Shown one piece after another: positions 12,101 through 23,290 of a stretch of 64,000 bases of DNA. The stretch's first letter is position 1. Each line of letters starts with the position of its first letter. The notes beneath the pieces were generated by a model. The model was given only the letters and a program-made list of their open reading frames with translations. It did no database searches and was not told the DNA's origin. This stretch comes from Monarcha castaneiventris obscurior (lineage: Eukaryota; Chordata; Aves; Passeriformes; Monarchidae): assembly GCA_026261815.1 (NCBI GenBank), contig JAMPIT010000886.1:21868001-21932000 (forward strand), read 5' to 3'. The translations under genes and the position numbers were made by a program.

Positions 12101-15100
12101 TAATGCTAAAGGCAAATATCTGCACTTTGCAGGGGCAACGCATCAGAGTGCTTTCCACTCTTTGTGGGACCTTGTTTCCATCCCTCTAGCTAGTGGCATC
12201 TGGAGTCCTAGAGGTCATTAAATAAGCCACTCTGATGTAGTTCTTGACCCCCAGACACTGCCACCTGAGCTTCCCCAGGGGAAGAAGAAAGCTGTGTCTG
12301 AGACTGCAGGCTCTTTCTTCAGTTCCACTGTGTTTTGAGGGGCCACCCAGCACATTTAGTACTTGACCCCCCAAGATAGATCTCTCAAAGCTGTGGCCCC
12401 CAGCTACAAAATCTGCTCCAGTGCAGAAGCTACAGGGCCTAAATTAGTGCCTTCTCTTGGCCCAGCCAAAGCTGTCAATGTTCCAGTTGACTACAATGAG
12501 AGAGATTGGGCTGGCTCAGTTTCTTTATATTTCTGCCAATCCGATCTTGAGGGGCGGATGAATTCAGAATATGTTACTAATACTCTGAGTATGTATCTTC
12601 CCAATTAAGCACATGTTGAACAACCTTCAGCTATTCCTGTCTGTAGGCAAAACATCACTGTATTTTAGGTCTCCTGTCCCATCACTTCTCATTTCTTTTG
12701 GAAGCAAATGGGACATGGCGTTTTTTTTTGGTTGGTGTTTTTTTTTACCTCACCCAATAAAATTATATTGTACTTGTGTAAAACAATGTGCAAACCATTA
12801 AGTAGAATAATGAAATGCTGAAAGTTAAAACAATAAGCTTGGATGATTTAAACCTTGCTACATTTTAAATGTGCAATATGTTTGCAAGAATGAAATTGGT
12901 CTTTGGGGCTGAATTAATAGTACAGATATCCAGCCCATTTTGGAAAGAACAAGTAATACCTAGGAATATAATTTAAACCAGTCTTATAATTAGCTGGTCA
13001 TTTCACATTATGAGAGTTCTGGTCTTGTTGTTTGGCTTTATAAATGACTCATATAGTCACCTTCTAATTATACATGATGTGTTTCAAACATACAAAACCC
13101 ACCAACTGTTTGGATGAGAATCTTTCCTTTGGTAGAAGAGTGAAAAGTAAATAGTTTAGATGGATTGTTCCCCATTAATATGCCTTTGCAAACTTATTTA
13201 AAAACCCAAGATCTGGAAGCTCCTTTAACCATACCTTCAGGTTACCATAATTCTCCCTGACTTCACTTCCTGATCATGAAGCAACAAAGTATTTTCAGTC
13301 AAAACTCATCTCGCTGTACACCTAATTGATAAATAAGGGATATTACTGTGAATGCAAAAAGATGGCTTTGTTTGTGAGCATGTTAGAAACTCTCGAATCA
13401 GAAGCTCTATTATAGAAATTCAAACTTTTGCAGGACTAAATTGAGATCCTAGGACTGAGGACTATACATTTCCTTGCGACTTGTCTTCTGTCTGTAGCAC
13501 ACAGTATAAAAAGCTTTCTGCCTATCACAAGGGGTCAACGACATACCATGCTGATACTGAGATGAAAATCAGAACTGTCGTAAGGCTGTTCTCAGTCACC
13601 TTCTTATAACCCTTAAGCAATCATTTTGGTTCCTTGGAATCAGGGAGAGAGAGCCTTTTGTAGTCACAGTTCCCTTGTAACTTCACTTGTAGCAGGTTAG
13701 TGAGTGATAAGCTGCAGAGGAAGGCATTGTAAAGCTGCCATGTGGGGGGGTTTATTTTTATCTTTCAAATAAGTATCTGCCAACAGAGTATGAGGTTTGG
13801 GTACTTCATTAAACTGACTTTTTGTACATTTCAGTCTTGCTGATGCTGATACTGTGGGAGGTCAGAATCTGTCCCCAAATTTGACTTCTATGCAATAAAG
13901 TAAGGATTCTTTAGTAAGCTGAATTATATCCTTATTATCAGCATGTCTGCAAATGTAACACCTCAGTGAAATAATTTCTAGGGAGATTCTAGATTGTGAA
14001 TCATGGTGCTGTGTTGTGAAATTTTGGCTGAAGTAGCTGTCGTTTAAAAGGCTTTGTGAATGCATAGATTTCAGTCCTCTAACTAGCCCCTTTTTACTAA
14101 CCTAAAAATTAAGAAATTATTCTTTCATGTATTTACCTTTCTTTAATGTCTTGACTTTACAACTTGATTGAAATGTACACTATTTATAGATTTGATACAA
14201 TGAAAAAAAGACATGGTGTCTATCTACATACATATACTAGAAGCTTAAAGTTGGGGGGTGAGAAATGAAAAATTCATAGCCTTGGATGTTGAGAAAGTCA
14301 GACCTGCTGTCTCCCCTTGAAGTCACCTAGGTGAGGCTTTTTGACATAATGGAAGCATCAATGAACTGCTCTTGATTAAAAGTTTGACAGGTTGACACTA
14401 TCCCCCTGAACAGGAAGACCAGGGTTGAAAGAAAATTTTAATACAAACAGAATTTCATTAATACCACAGTTTGCTATAATGGGGGTCTTTTTTCCCCCCA
14501 CTGTTATTTTTGCTTAGATGGTGTCATTACCTTTTAAAGGGGAAAGACACTATGGTTAAGCTTTGTCTCAGAAACTATGTCATACTAATGGAACAGGAGC
14601 TTTCAAGTAAAATATGAAACAAACTGTCTGGAATTGTTCTGATTCTTCAGGCACAAACAAAACCAGTTTTAATAGGGTGGTTCCTTTAAGTGCAAGCTCT
14701 AGTCACTGAGCCAATCTTTATTTTGTAGAGAGAGTACAGAAATTCATTAAACGATATAAAATAATCGATATAAGCAGAATATCAGAATGGCCTTATGTCT
14801 CCCAAGATCCAAAAATATAGCCTCACTTTGCTTTATTTACCTTTTGAGAGCTTTTTTTCTCTAATGTGGTAACTGTTAGACTCTATCTGCTCTGCTCAAT
14901 GTTAGGGCTGTCATGATGAAAGTGCATAAACAATATAAATAATAGTTTTTGGCACATAAAAGGAACTCTGAGTGGATTGTTCTTTTGGAATTTAACCATC
15001 ACTATTTTTGTTTGACTTTCAGGGATTTTTTTTTATTATTTTTTATGTTTAATCCAAAAATTCGTATAATCTTAAATTGATTATTTGAAGAAACATCATT

Positions 15101-17171
15101 CTTTTAACATTTACATTACAATTTAATATTTATAGCTTGATGCCAGGCAATTCTTATACAATTTAGTAAATATTTATTAAGTCAGAGTTGTTTTTAAAGA
15201 CTTATAGTTTTGTAAGCACTCTCTAGCACTAATACTCTTTGAAGCAGAATGTCAGCCTGCGCAAGTCAGCTTCTATATTGTATTTCCAGTCCTTGTCTGC
15301 AGTGATCCTTCTTGACTTCTTTTCACTGCTGAATAGTTAAATAGTTTAAGCTCCTTCAGATCCTTGATATTATCAGGTTATATAACCTCCCACTCCATTC
15401 TCATTCATCATCTCTGCAATGTAATATTTGCACATGGATTTTTTACTTCTTATTTGAGATTTGCAGAGACCCTTAAAGTATTGATTGAACCCACAATAGC
15501 TCTCTTTGTGTTGCATTTCTGATTTCTTGTTTAGAGGCAACTAAATTGAATTACTGTGAGCTTACAGTCAGTATTTTCTTGATATCATTTAATTGTAAGT
15601 GTTGAGTTTTTAGATGCAGAGCTTGAGGCATATTTACCACCTTAATTGCAGACTCATTCTAACTCTTTTTTTGAAGACGATGAGTGTTGAAGTACTGACT
15701 CACAGTGGAAAGCAGGCAGCGTGCATCTTGACAGTTTGGAAGCCTAAAACTAAGCCATCTAAATCAATGAACTTGATACAATGCTATAAGCAGCTTATCC
15801 AGTTGCCAACAGAGTCAGTAATAGAACTTGGGCATCTGCTTCACATTTTCTTGTTCTCCAACCATGCCATTTCTCTCTCCTGAAAGCATCAGTGACAAAT
15901 TAAGTAAAAATGGACATGTAAGGAGTATGGGGAAGAGAATGCTGAAAACAAAGCAATTCAGAGCATTTTATCCTTTCTACCCAAGTCAATGGCAGGTGTT
16001 CTATGTCCTATTACAGCCTTGATAGCGTGTTATGCTGCATCATTTCAGCATTCTTGCTCTCAGACTGGATGACAAAATGTCAGTTCAGATAGCAGTTATC
16101 CAATCCAAATGATCCACAGTTGGATGGCAGCAGGTGAACAGGACAGTGTCCATTTCAGAAGCCTACCTTACCACTCCATACACAGAAGGCTGCAGATACT
16201 CCAGATTTTGTTAGGAGAAAGGAGCAGATGTAAACTAGGAAATATTTTCATGTGATTTTACAGTTCTTTCATGATTGATTATGGGTCTACACATGATGGA
16301 AAGGAGAGCTCTTCAGAATAAATATGAACAGTTCTGATTATCCATCTTCCCATTTATTGACACAAAATGGGCAATAGACAATGTGTTATAAGCAAAAAAA
16401 TGTTTCACTATATTAGGAACCATTTCTTTGCTAAAACACCCATTAAATCAACCTCTTGACATATTCCCCGGCAAGTTAATATGATCATGATTGGCTCTGA
16501 GTGAAATGGAAATGAGAAAATTCCAATAAGCATGTGAACATACAAACTGATTTTCAACCCATTCTAAACACAGGTTGGCTGAAGACATTACTTGAATAGG
16601 CCAGTAAGTGAGAAGCTGAAGTGCATCTGAATGTAAAAGCCAAAATCAATTTGATTTTAAATGATTTTCAGCTGATTTTAAAAAGCAATGGTGTGGAACT
16701 TATGTGTAAGGTTAAAAGGCATCAATATTATTCCTTACAGACTAAAGCAAGCTTATTTTTTCTCCTTTATTCAATTTGTTATTTTTATCCTGCTACTGTT
16801 TTCAAGGGCCTGTATATCACTTTACCGGTTTTAGTTGGAATTACCAGGCCAACAATGCAAAGCACTTATACATAAAACTGAACACCAGATGGGACTCCGT
16901 GAATATTATATTACTCATGGCCAATGAATTAGAGATGCCTTAAAAAAGAAGAAATCTAGTCTGCTGTGGCACGTCCTCGGCTTTATTCTAGCTGCAGGCT
17001 TCTTTTGCATGTATTCGTACAGTAACCCAATGGACTCTGATCAAAATCTACTTTGGAAACAGCCAAAGCTGTTCTTGTTGAATTCAGTAGGCTGCTGGTC
17101 AGGCTGTGATTGCCGTTCATTTACTGAGCAAAATGATCATGTGATACAGGATCCATAATGAGTCTGAAGAA
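9111..17171. other. Long non-coding stretch, no gene seen
   Basis: No gene is supported across these 8 kb. The longest open frame of the whole window, 149 codons at 10,845-11,294 (-), lies in a locally GC-richer segment where stop codons are rarer. It has no domain I recognise, and several plus-strand frames overlap its end. A 114-codon frame at 9,433-9,777 (-) is similar. From about 14,985 to 15,200 the DNA is strongly AT-rich with T and A runs but no tandem unit. Confidence 0.65.
11584..11602. repeat. Short TTTGG pentamer repeat
   Basis: Three and a half direct copies of TTTGG lie in tandem, a minor microsatellite. I see no function. Confidence 0.8.
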
Positions 17172-17275
17172 ATCTGGACTCAATTTTGGTCCTTGTTTTG
17201 TCTAGTCTTGGCAATCTTGGGCAAAACATTTTCTCTCTCTCAGCCTTTGTTTCCTAAACTGTAATGTGAGAAAAA
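17172..17275 (+). mobile_element. MIR SINE remnant
   Basis: The plus strand follows the MIR consensus in order. First comes a CTGGACTCAATTTTGGTCC segment, corresponding to the end of the tRNA-derived part. Then CTTGGGCAAAACATTTTCTC corresponds to the CORE. Next is CTCAGCCTTTGTTTCC, corresponding to the highly typical CCTCAGTTTCC block, and then CTGTAATGTGAG where MIR has CTGTAAAATGGG. MIRs are tRNA-derived SINEs mobilised by L2 LINEs early in amniote history and are long inactive. They persist at low copy number in birds. Divergence is high, as expected for the age. Part of the 5' head and the 3' L2-like tail are not recognisable. Confidence 0.8.
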
Positions 17276-17859
17276 AAAGTCCTTTATTTTTCACTTTGTC
17301 AATCTAGACTTTACCATTTTTGTCTAGGGAATTTATTTTTATTGCATATGGAGCAGCAGCAACCCCTGCTTATCCCATTGGAAAACCAGGGTTTAGCCTC
17401 TTACAGTACTTGGAATGTTGCTGTGCTAATTAACTTGGAATTTCAGAAATATTTTGGTCAGTGACAAGGAAATGTAAGATACTACAGCTCCTCAGGTTGG
17501 ATGGACAGACAGTGGCCAGAAAATTCAAATTGTTTGAAGTGATTGCTGTTTGTGCTTTGGAAAAATGCTCCTCAATACAGATGTGAAAAGGACCCAGAAC
17601 TGTGGTCAAACACAATTTTAAATTATGCAGAGAGTTATTCCACAATGGAGCATGGAAGAATTTAAAAGAATTTAAACTGGAACTGAATAGAGCTTGTTGA
17701 AATCTTTGCACTAATATCCATGATTAAGAATGGTGACAAATGTGTCGGTGCTATTAATTATAAAATCCTGTATCAGGAGGGATTAGAAAAAACTATAATC
17801 CATTTGTCTGGGAGTATTTTAAATGAGGAGTAAACAAGCTGTTTTCTGAGCCCTCTTTA
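17276..17859. other. Non-coding stretch, no gene seen
   Basis: I see nothing beyond chance open frames. The largest is 93 codons on the minus strand, 17,430-17,711. Confidence 0.65.
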
Positions 17860-18110
17860 CATCACCATAAATTGAAGTAGAATTTTCTCCAGAAATTAGA
17901 CGCGTGTAAGTGTCATGAGGTCATTTGCATTCTCTCTTTCAGTCTCTCTCTCTGCATTCCAATCCTTATGGCTTCCTACACTGTGATTTAGTTTTCTGTT
18001 TGTATTTATAAGGGGATTTTATCGCTAATGTTTTTTGCACAATGTAATTAAAAATCATCTTCCTTACTGAATGCAAGGACTCTGAAGTCAAAGTTCCCCA
18101 TATTTGATAG
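17860..18110. promoter_or_regulatory. Candidate regulatory element with exact POU octamer
   Basis: An exact octamer ATTTGCAT lies at 17,923-17,930, directly after a nuclear-receptor-type half site (GAGGTCA at 17,917-17,923). A rare CpG-containing GACGCGTGT segment sits just upstream. Downstream are TTTATAAGG and TTTTATCGCTAATG, which resemble HOX/CDX-type sites, and GCACAATGTAATTA. The octamer is bound by POU-domain factors, and the tight run of distinct sites suggests an enhancer. Single motif matches are common by chance and conservation is not known. Confidence 0.3.
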
Positions 18111-21100
18111 ACTCCTTGCAAAGCAGTATGGTAAACCCCACATATGCAAAGAGGTTATGATTAAGACCTTCAGAAAGCATCAATTTAAAATTAGACTCTT
18201 GTTTACATGGGGGTTTTTTTCAGTGAAAGTGCTTAAGTTGTCAGCACTTGAAACCAACTTATTTATCCAAGGGTCTGCCATCTCAATGCCCTTATGTCTT
18301 GACTTCCTTTTAATGATCCTTTGTAGTACAAAATATCGGTTTTCCAATCTAGATATTTACTGATTGTGTACTTTTTAGTACCATTTTAAATTATTCCTTA
18401 TTTTTAAAGCTTCTGTCTTTGCAATAGTAAAAATTTAGTGATATAAATGGGCCACTAAAATGGACATTTAACTAATCCAGCTTCTTTACAGTAATACAGT
18501 TGCACCAGTTCATGCATAACCTTGTTTCTGAAAACATTAAAACTATTTTGAAGAAATATTTATCTAGCTGAATTTTCTCAAGAATTTTGTGCAAAATCTT
18601 TTGTTTGTTCAAGTATTCTAAGGATTTTGTGCATTTGTATGTTTGTGTGCCAAAATGCTGCTATGAAATTGGTGAGGAGCTGCAGGTGTACCTACACAGA
18701 TTCACAATTGCAAAAATTTCTGGGACAGTACTGAGTATGAAGTGGATTATATGAGTCTATAACAGGTTAACATCTTGAAAATTAAACCTTGCCCTCAACT
18801 CAAAAAGACCCTACATACAGGATTTAGAAGGGGTAAAAGCCAATTTCTGGAAAGATTTCCAGATGAGAAGAGGCTAAGTAAAATGAGCTTAGAAATAGAG
18901 GTGTGAAGGCTGCATAATTCCTCATGATACAATCTTAAATTTTATGAGAAAGCAATAGGGAATGCTTAATCTCTATTTCTTAAAATTGTTAATAGTGCTT
19001 AAACCAATGGAAGTGTTTATCCACATGAAAGTATTAATAAGCTGTGGAACTCTACGGTATGCTATAAAAGCTGAAGTATAATTAGATTAAGAAAGCAGTT
19101 ATCTTGACTCGTGAAAGGTACTCTTATCCTTACAATTAAAATGCAAAATCCTTGCTATTGAAAATAATGTCTTGATACATTCTCAGCTCAGGAAGTCTGG
19201 AAGAGCTGAATTATGGGATACACACCATAGAAAGGAGCTCTCTGTGTTATACAATGCTGAAAAAATTGCTTTTCCAGAAGTTTTTGGGTTTGTGTTTTTT
19301 ATTCCGCTGTGAAATCTGATGGAATATAGGGAAATCCTACAGTGGTGTTACACCCTCACAATTGTTTCACTAATTTAAACTTGTCACACAGCCACTCCGT
19401 CTTGACATCAAATACAGTTTCTTTCATTTCCAGGTATGCTGGTAATGCACTCTCTCACTCAGGTACATAGCAACTTTATTCCTGTCCACATTTCACACCC
19501 CAGATAATGCCGTGTGTATTCTATAACATAAACGTGAAGCACACAGCAAGTACTGTAAGAAATTGATCCATTCACATGGGCAAGGTTTTGAGCTTGTCTC
19601 CTACTAGCATATGCGTGCACCTACACGCAAACGTGAAATAGAGCAAGAATGCCTAACCTGAGGCCTACACTCACTTTAAAAATATCAGAGTTTAGCCCTG
19701 AACTGTTTTCATCTTAATCAGGGATTGAAATCCACAGTAAGACCTAACATCCCAGAATTTGAGTCATCCATCTTATGTTGAGAAGCATGTTGCGACCAGT
19801 GATGATTTTTTTCCCCCAAGAGCTAATCTGGCACATAAAGGATGAGAACATTAGACAGTTGCTTCTTTTTATTGCAAAGTAGTAGCTGTTTCTTGACAGG
19901 ACGAAAGTTGAGTCACTCTCAGGAGGATTGCACTACCACTGTCCTTTGCTTATTGCTATCTGGTATTGTCACAACAATGCAGAGCCTGCTGTTATCCATT
20001 ACTTTCTCTTCTCATCGAGCTGCTCTGGATTAGCTAGGCAAATCTCTGGCTGCTTAGCATTTTGCACATTACTAACAGAAAGAGTCAGTCCCTACAAGCC
20101 ACTCACTCACCTTGAGAGAGATGGCTGCCCAATTTTTCCAAGCAGTACTTTGATTAGAGTTTGACTGTTCCTGGAAGTGGTGAGTGAGTCCAGGGCTAAA
20201 ACTCCCCATGGATTCACACTGTGTTGCACATTTCAAGAAAGGAGGAGAACTTGGGGTTTTTATTATCATTTGTTCATGAACCAGCATTGTCAGAGTCTAG
20301 ACATGCTTCATGAACCACCAGACTTCCATTGTGCCCGGATGCTGTGAATGGAGTTACTGCGGGGCAGAGAATGGTGAATGAAGCCATTAAACACTTTTTT
20401 TTTCCCCCCCTCCTCTCTCTTGCTGGGTCTTCTAAATGTAAAAAACTCAACCTTTTTAGGCTGACTCCCCCACCCCCAGTCCAAACACAGCCATTCCAGT
20501 TAGCCCAGCCACTCTATGGAAATATTCCTTTCTACTATCTACAGCAGCAAGAACACATGAAAAGTCGAGCTTGTGTCATCAGGGAGAGGAGGGCAGAGCT
20601 CACCCACCAAAAGGTGATCAGCAACTACCTCATTTGCTTCACCTTTAAGTGCCCCTTTACTGTATGCAAGCACCTGTGGAGGCTAAAATCACCTGAAAAT
20701 GATTGCCTCCTGAGTTTGGGGCTTTGGAAGGTGGGTGAGGGGGAAAGTTTGGTTGCATAAATAAGCTGAAAAAATCCTTACTGTCAAATGAAATGTTCCT
20801 CTGCTTTATCACCATTATTTTTAGTGAGATTTTGCATTATGGTACCTTGAGTTTTAAATTAAATGTCAAATATAATTTGGCACTACAAAGAATGAATTAT
20901 GTGACTGCCCTTAGAGAAAATCAGAAGGCTTAGCTCTGTGACTTAAATTGGTATCTGCCTTATACTGAGCTGATGTGGGCTAATTGATTAGGATCTGACA
21001 GGATACCATATTGCAAATTCAGCACAATCTCTTCCATTAAAAAAAAAATAGACCTAAGGTACCTTTAGGGAAAAGCAAAAGATCTTCTGTAAAACAGAAT

Positions 21101-21639
21101 GGGGAGAGGAAAAGAATGTCTTCAAGGGCTCTCTTTTGCACTGATGGGTTAGATTCCCCAGAAGCCCACACTTCTTAAGGCTAAAATATGGATGTTAATA
21201 TGCCCCAGGTCACTTTGGAAGCAGGTTTACAATCAAATTTCAGGTTCTTCTGGCCTAATTTTAAAGAGCAGAAACATATTTTCTCAGTTAGCTGACTAAA
21301 TATATCTCCATAAGAACTAAGATGACAAAGTGCCACTTTAGATCATTAAAGGAGGGCAATACATTTTAATCAGCTATTACATGAGGAAGGACAAACCAAG
21401 TTCTGTAGCAATGGGTCATTTTATAAATTCAGTACTTGTGGCCCTCTCCCTTTCAAAATGCATGATGTTATTTCCTGGAAACATCAGTCTTAAAAACTAT
21501 TGTCAAGTAAACAAGCCTTGTGTTTCTCACAGCCTTCATGTCTGTGTAGTCTGGGTTTAATTTTCTGTTAAGTACGGGTAGTGTGGGGGGGAGGACTAAG
21601 TCTGAAGTTCTAATGTAGTCAGGCTGGAATCTGTCACTC
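18111..21639. other. Non-coding stretch, no gene seen
   Basis: No exon, RNA gene or clear repeat is visible. A 143-codon frame (20,329-20,760, +) has no recognisable domain; a pyrimidine tract (about 20,395-20,425) runs through its early part. Its protein is rich in residues typical of random translation, such as clusters of Cys, Leu and Ser. Confidence 0.65.
20395..20425. repeat. Polypyrimidine tract
   Basis: A run of T then C, followed by CTCCTCTCTCTTGC, is almost purely pyrimidine on the plus strand. It resembles a long splice-acceptor tract, but no AG followed by a recognisable exon comes after it. Confidence 0.7.
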
Positions 21640-21930
21640 AGCTTATTGCATGTTGATGACTCAGTGCAGTTTCAGCTGTAAGCAGACCATGATTTATGGA
21701 CACCAAGTGAACTCCTGCGGCAAAAACCAGCCATGAGATCAGAGCAGCAATAGGGCCCTTTTTTGGCAGGAGACAGCGCCTGCATTTTTCTCATTCATGC
21801 CAAACTGCTTTGCACGGCAATTAGCTCTGTCCTCATTTAGTCTCCAGTCCCAAAGGGTAATGAAAGTCATATATCATCTTCAAGGCTGCTAATTATCCAG
21901 CTCAGTTACAGGTAGGCTTTGTAACTGTGA
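21640..21930. promoter_or_regulatory. Candidate conserved non-coding element
   Basis: A TGACTCAG site (AP-1/MAF type) lies at 21,657-21,664. It is followed by TGATTTATGG (HOX/CDX-like), CAATTAGC and CTAATTATCC (homeodomain-like) and several non-repetitive GC-richer segments. No simple repeat or transposon signature is present. In vertebrates this texture is typical of developmental enhancers. It is an inference from motif content only. Confidence 0.3.
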
Positions 21931-23099
21931 GAAGGGTCTGTCTGCTTGATATTTATTGCTCTTCCAATAAGCAAGCAAAGGAGAAGGGGGGGAGAAACTT
22001 TCTTGAAAGCTTGCCCATACCCCTTGCCTCAGATCCTTGACATACCTTCAGCAAATGTGCTAGTCAAAGGGGAAATGTCTTCATTCCACATATCCATTTT
22101 TCATGCTGTAACTAAACATTCAGCAAGAAGAGAGAGCAAGTGCTTGAAACACGAGAGAACATACATTTGGAGTGAGCTTGTCTCTAGTTGTTTGCTTGTG
22201 GAAAGACAATCCTCTGAATAAACAGACATGAAAACAGGAAGGGCAGTAGGGAGGAATGAGGAACTTCTTTCTCCTCCTCCACTCCTTTCTCCTTTCTGCC
22301 CTTCAGTCCGTGCCACAGCAGTACCTTGGGAAAATGATGGGGTTAGAGAACTGCATTTGTTTTACTGACGATATACCAGAGGAACTTGATATTTCAACCC
22401 TTTTACCATCCGCCCCCTGAAATACAGTAAAATTCAAGTCTCTATCCAGAGTTCAGGCTCTGCCTGACTTTCTGTAACAGGCTGAACCAGATGCTTGACA
22501 ATCTGTGTTGTTGTGGAAGTTGGTATTAATAGAGCCAGGTCTTGCAACTAGGAGCCATCTTTTCCTGTAGTCAAAGTATTGCCTAAATCAACAGTCCAAG
22601 CAGCTGAGTTTTTGTTGTGCTAAGAAATGAACTTTGACCTGTTAATTTCATGTCATTCATGAAATCCTTTTAAGTTTTAAAAAGGTTTGATTTGCTTTTG
22701 AATTATTGTTTCGTTTGTATTTTACATCTTTATTTCATACTTATTTTGATCAGTAAACCTGGAGACTGCAAGGTCCGAGACTAAGCAGTCTGTTGCAGCG
22801 TGAATTTGGAGGCATCTCCAGATTCTATTGGCCAGTGAAGGAGTTGCTAGATGTCCTTTCTAAATGCCCGGTGAAGGCTTATGCTTCATATGAAAAGCTT
22901 ATAGAAAAGCTTCCTCCAATACTTCACATCAGCTGGGTGCCTTTTTGGCACTGGTGGTAGTGGCTGCTAAGGAAAAAGCTACTGCCCATATTCAGGAAAG
23001 CAATTTTGCAAGCTCCAGCCCAGGGCACAGCAGTGCATACTTTGTGCAGTTGACCTGTGTGTGTGCAGCATGCATGGAATGACACTGAATCTCAAGGTG
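21931..23099. other. Non-coding stretch, no gene seen
   Basis: I see no gene. A pyrimidine-rich run (TTTCTCCTCCTCC and similar) occupies about 22,265-22,300. Small open frames on both strands overlap each other and look random. Confidence 0.65.
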
Positions 23100-23290
23100 T
23101 GACATCTGATCTCTCTGCTATTATCAAGGCCCCCATTTACTACGGCCGCCATTGTCGCAAAAATCCTTATGACAGCCTCGTTGTGTAGAAAGACACTTGT
23201 CAAAGCAAGCACCTCGAATGGGAGCTGGGGCAGAAACAGTGGGTAAAGCTCAGCAAATAAAGACCTTTGGCTGGTGCTGACCTGCGGCTG
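23100..23290. promoter_or_regulatory. CpG-clustered segment with YY1-like site
   Basis: Five CpG dinucleotides fall within 74 bases (23,143-23,216), which is striking in a window where CpG is scarce. The cluster includes CGGCCGCCATTG, close to the YY1 consensus GCCGCCATNTTG, at 23,143-23,154. A 136-codon minus-strand frame (22,979-23,389) crosses the segment but shows no domain. The CpGs could mark a small unmethylated regulatory element or simply a segment under constraint. It is far too short to call a CpG island promoter. Confidence 0.35.

Noticed and set aside
20329..20760. 143-codon plus-strand open frame
   Set aside because: A polypyrimidine tract runs through its early part and encodes a Phe/Pro run. 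No recognisable motif and no splice context.
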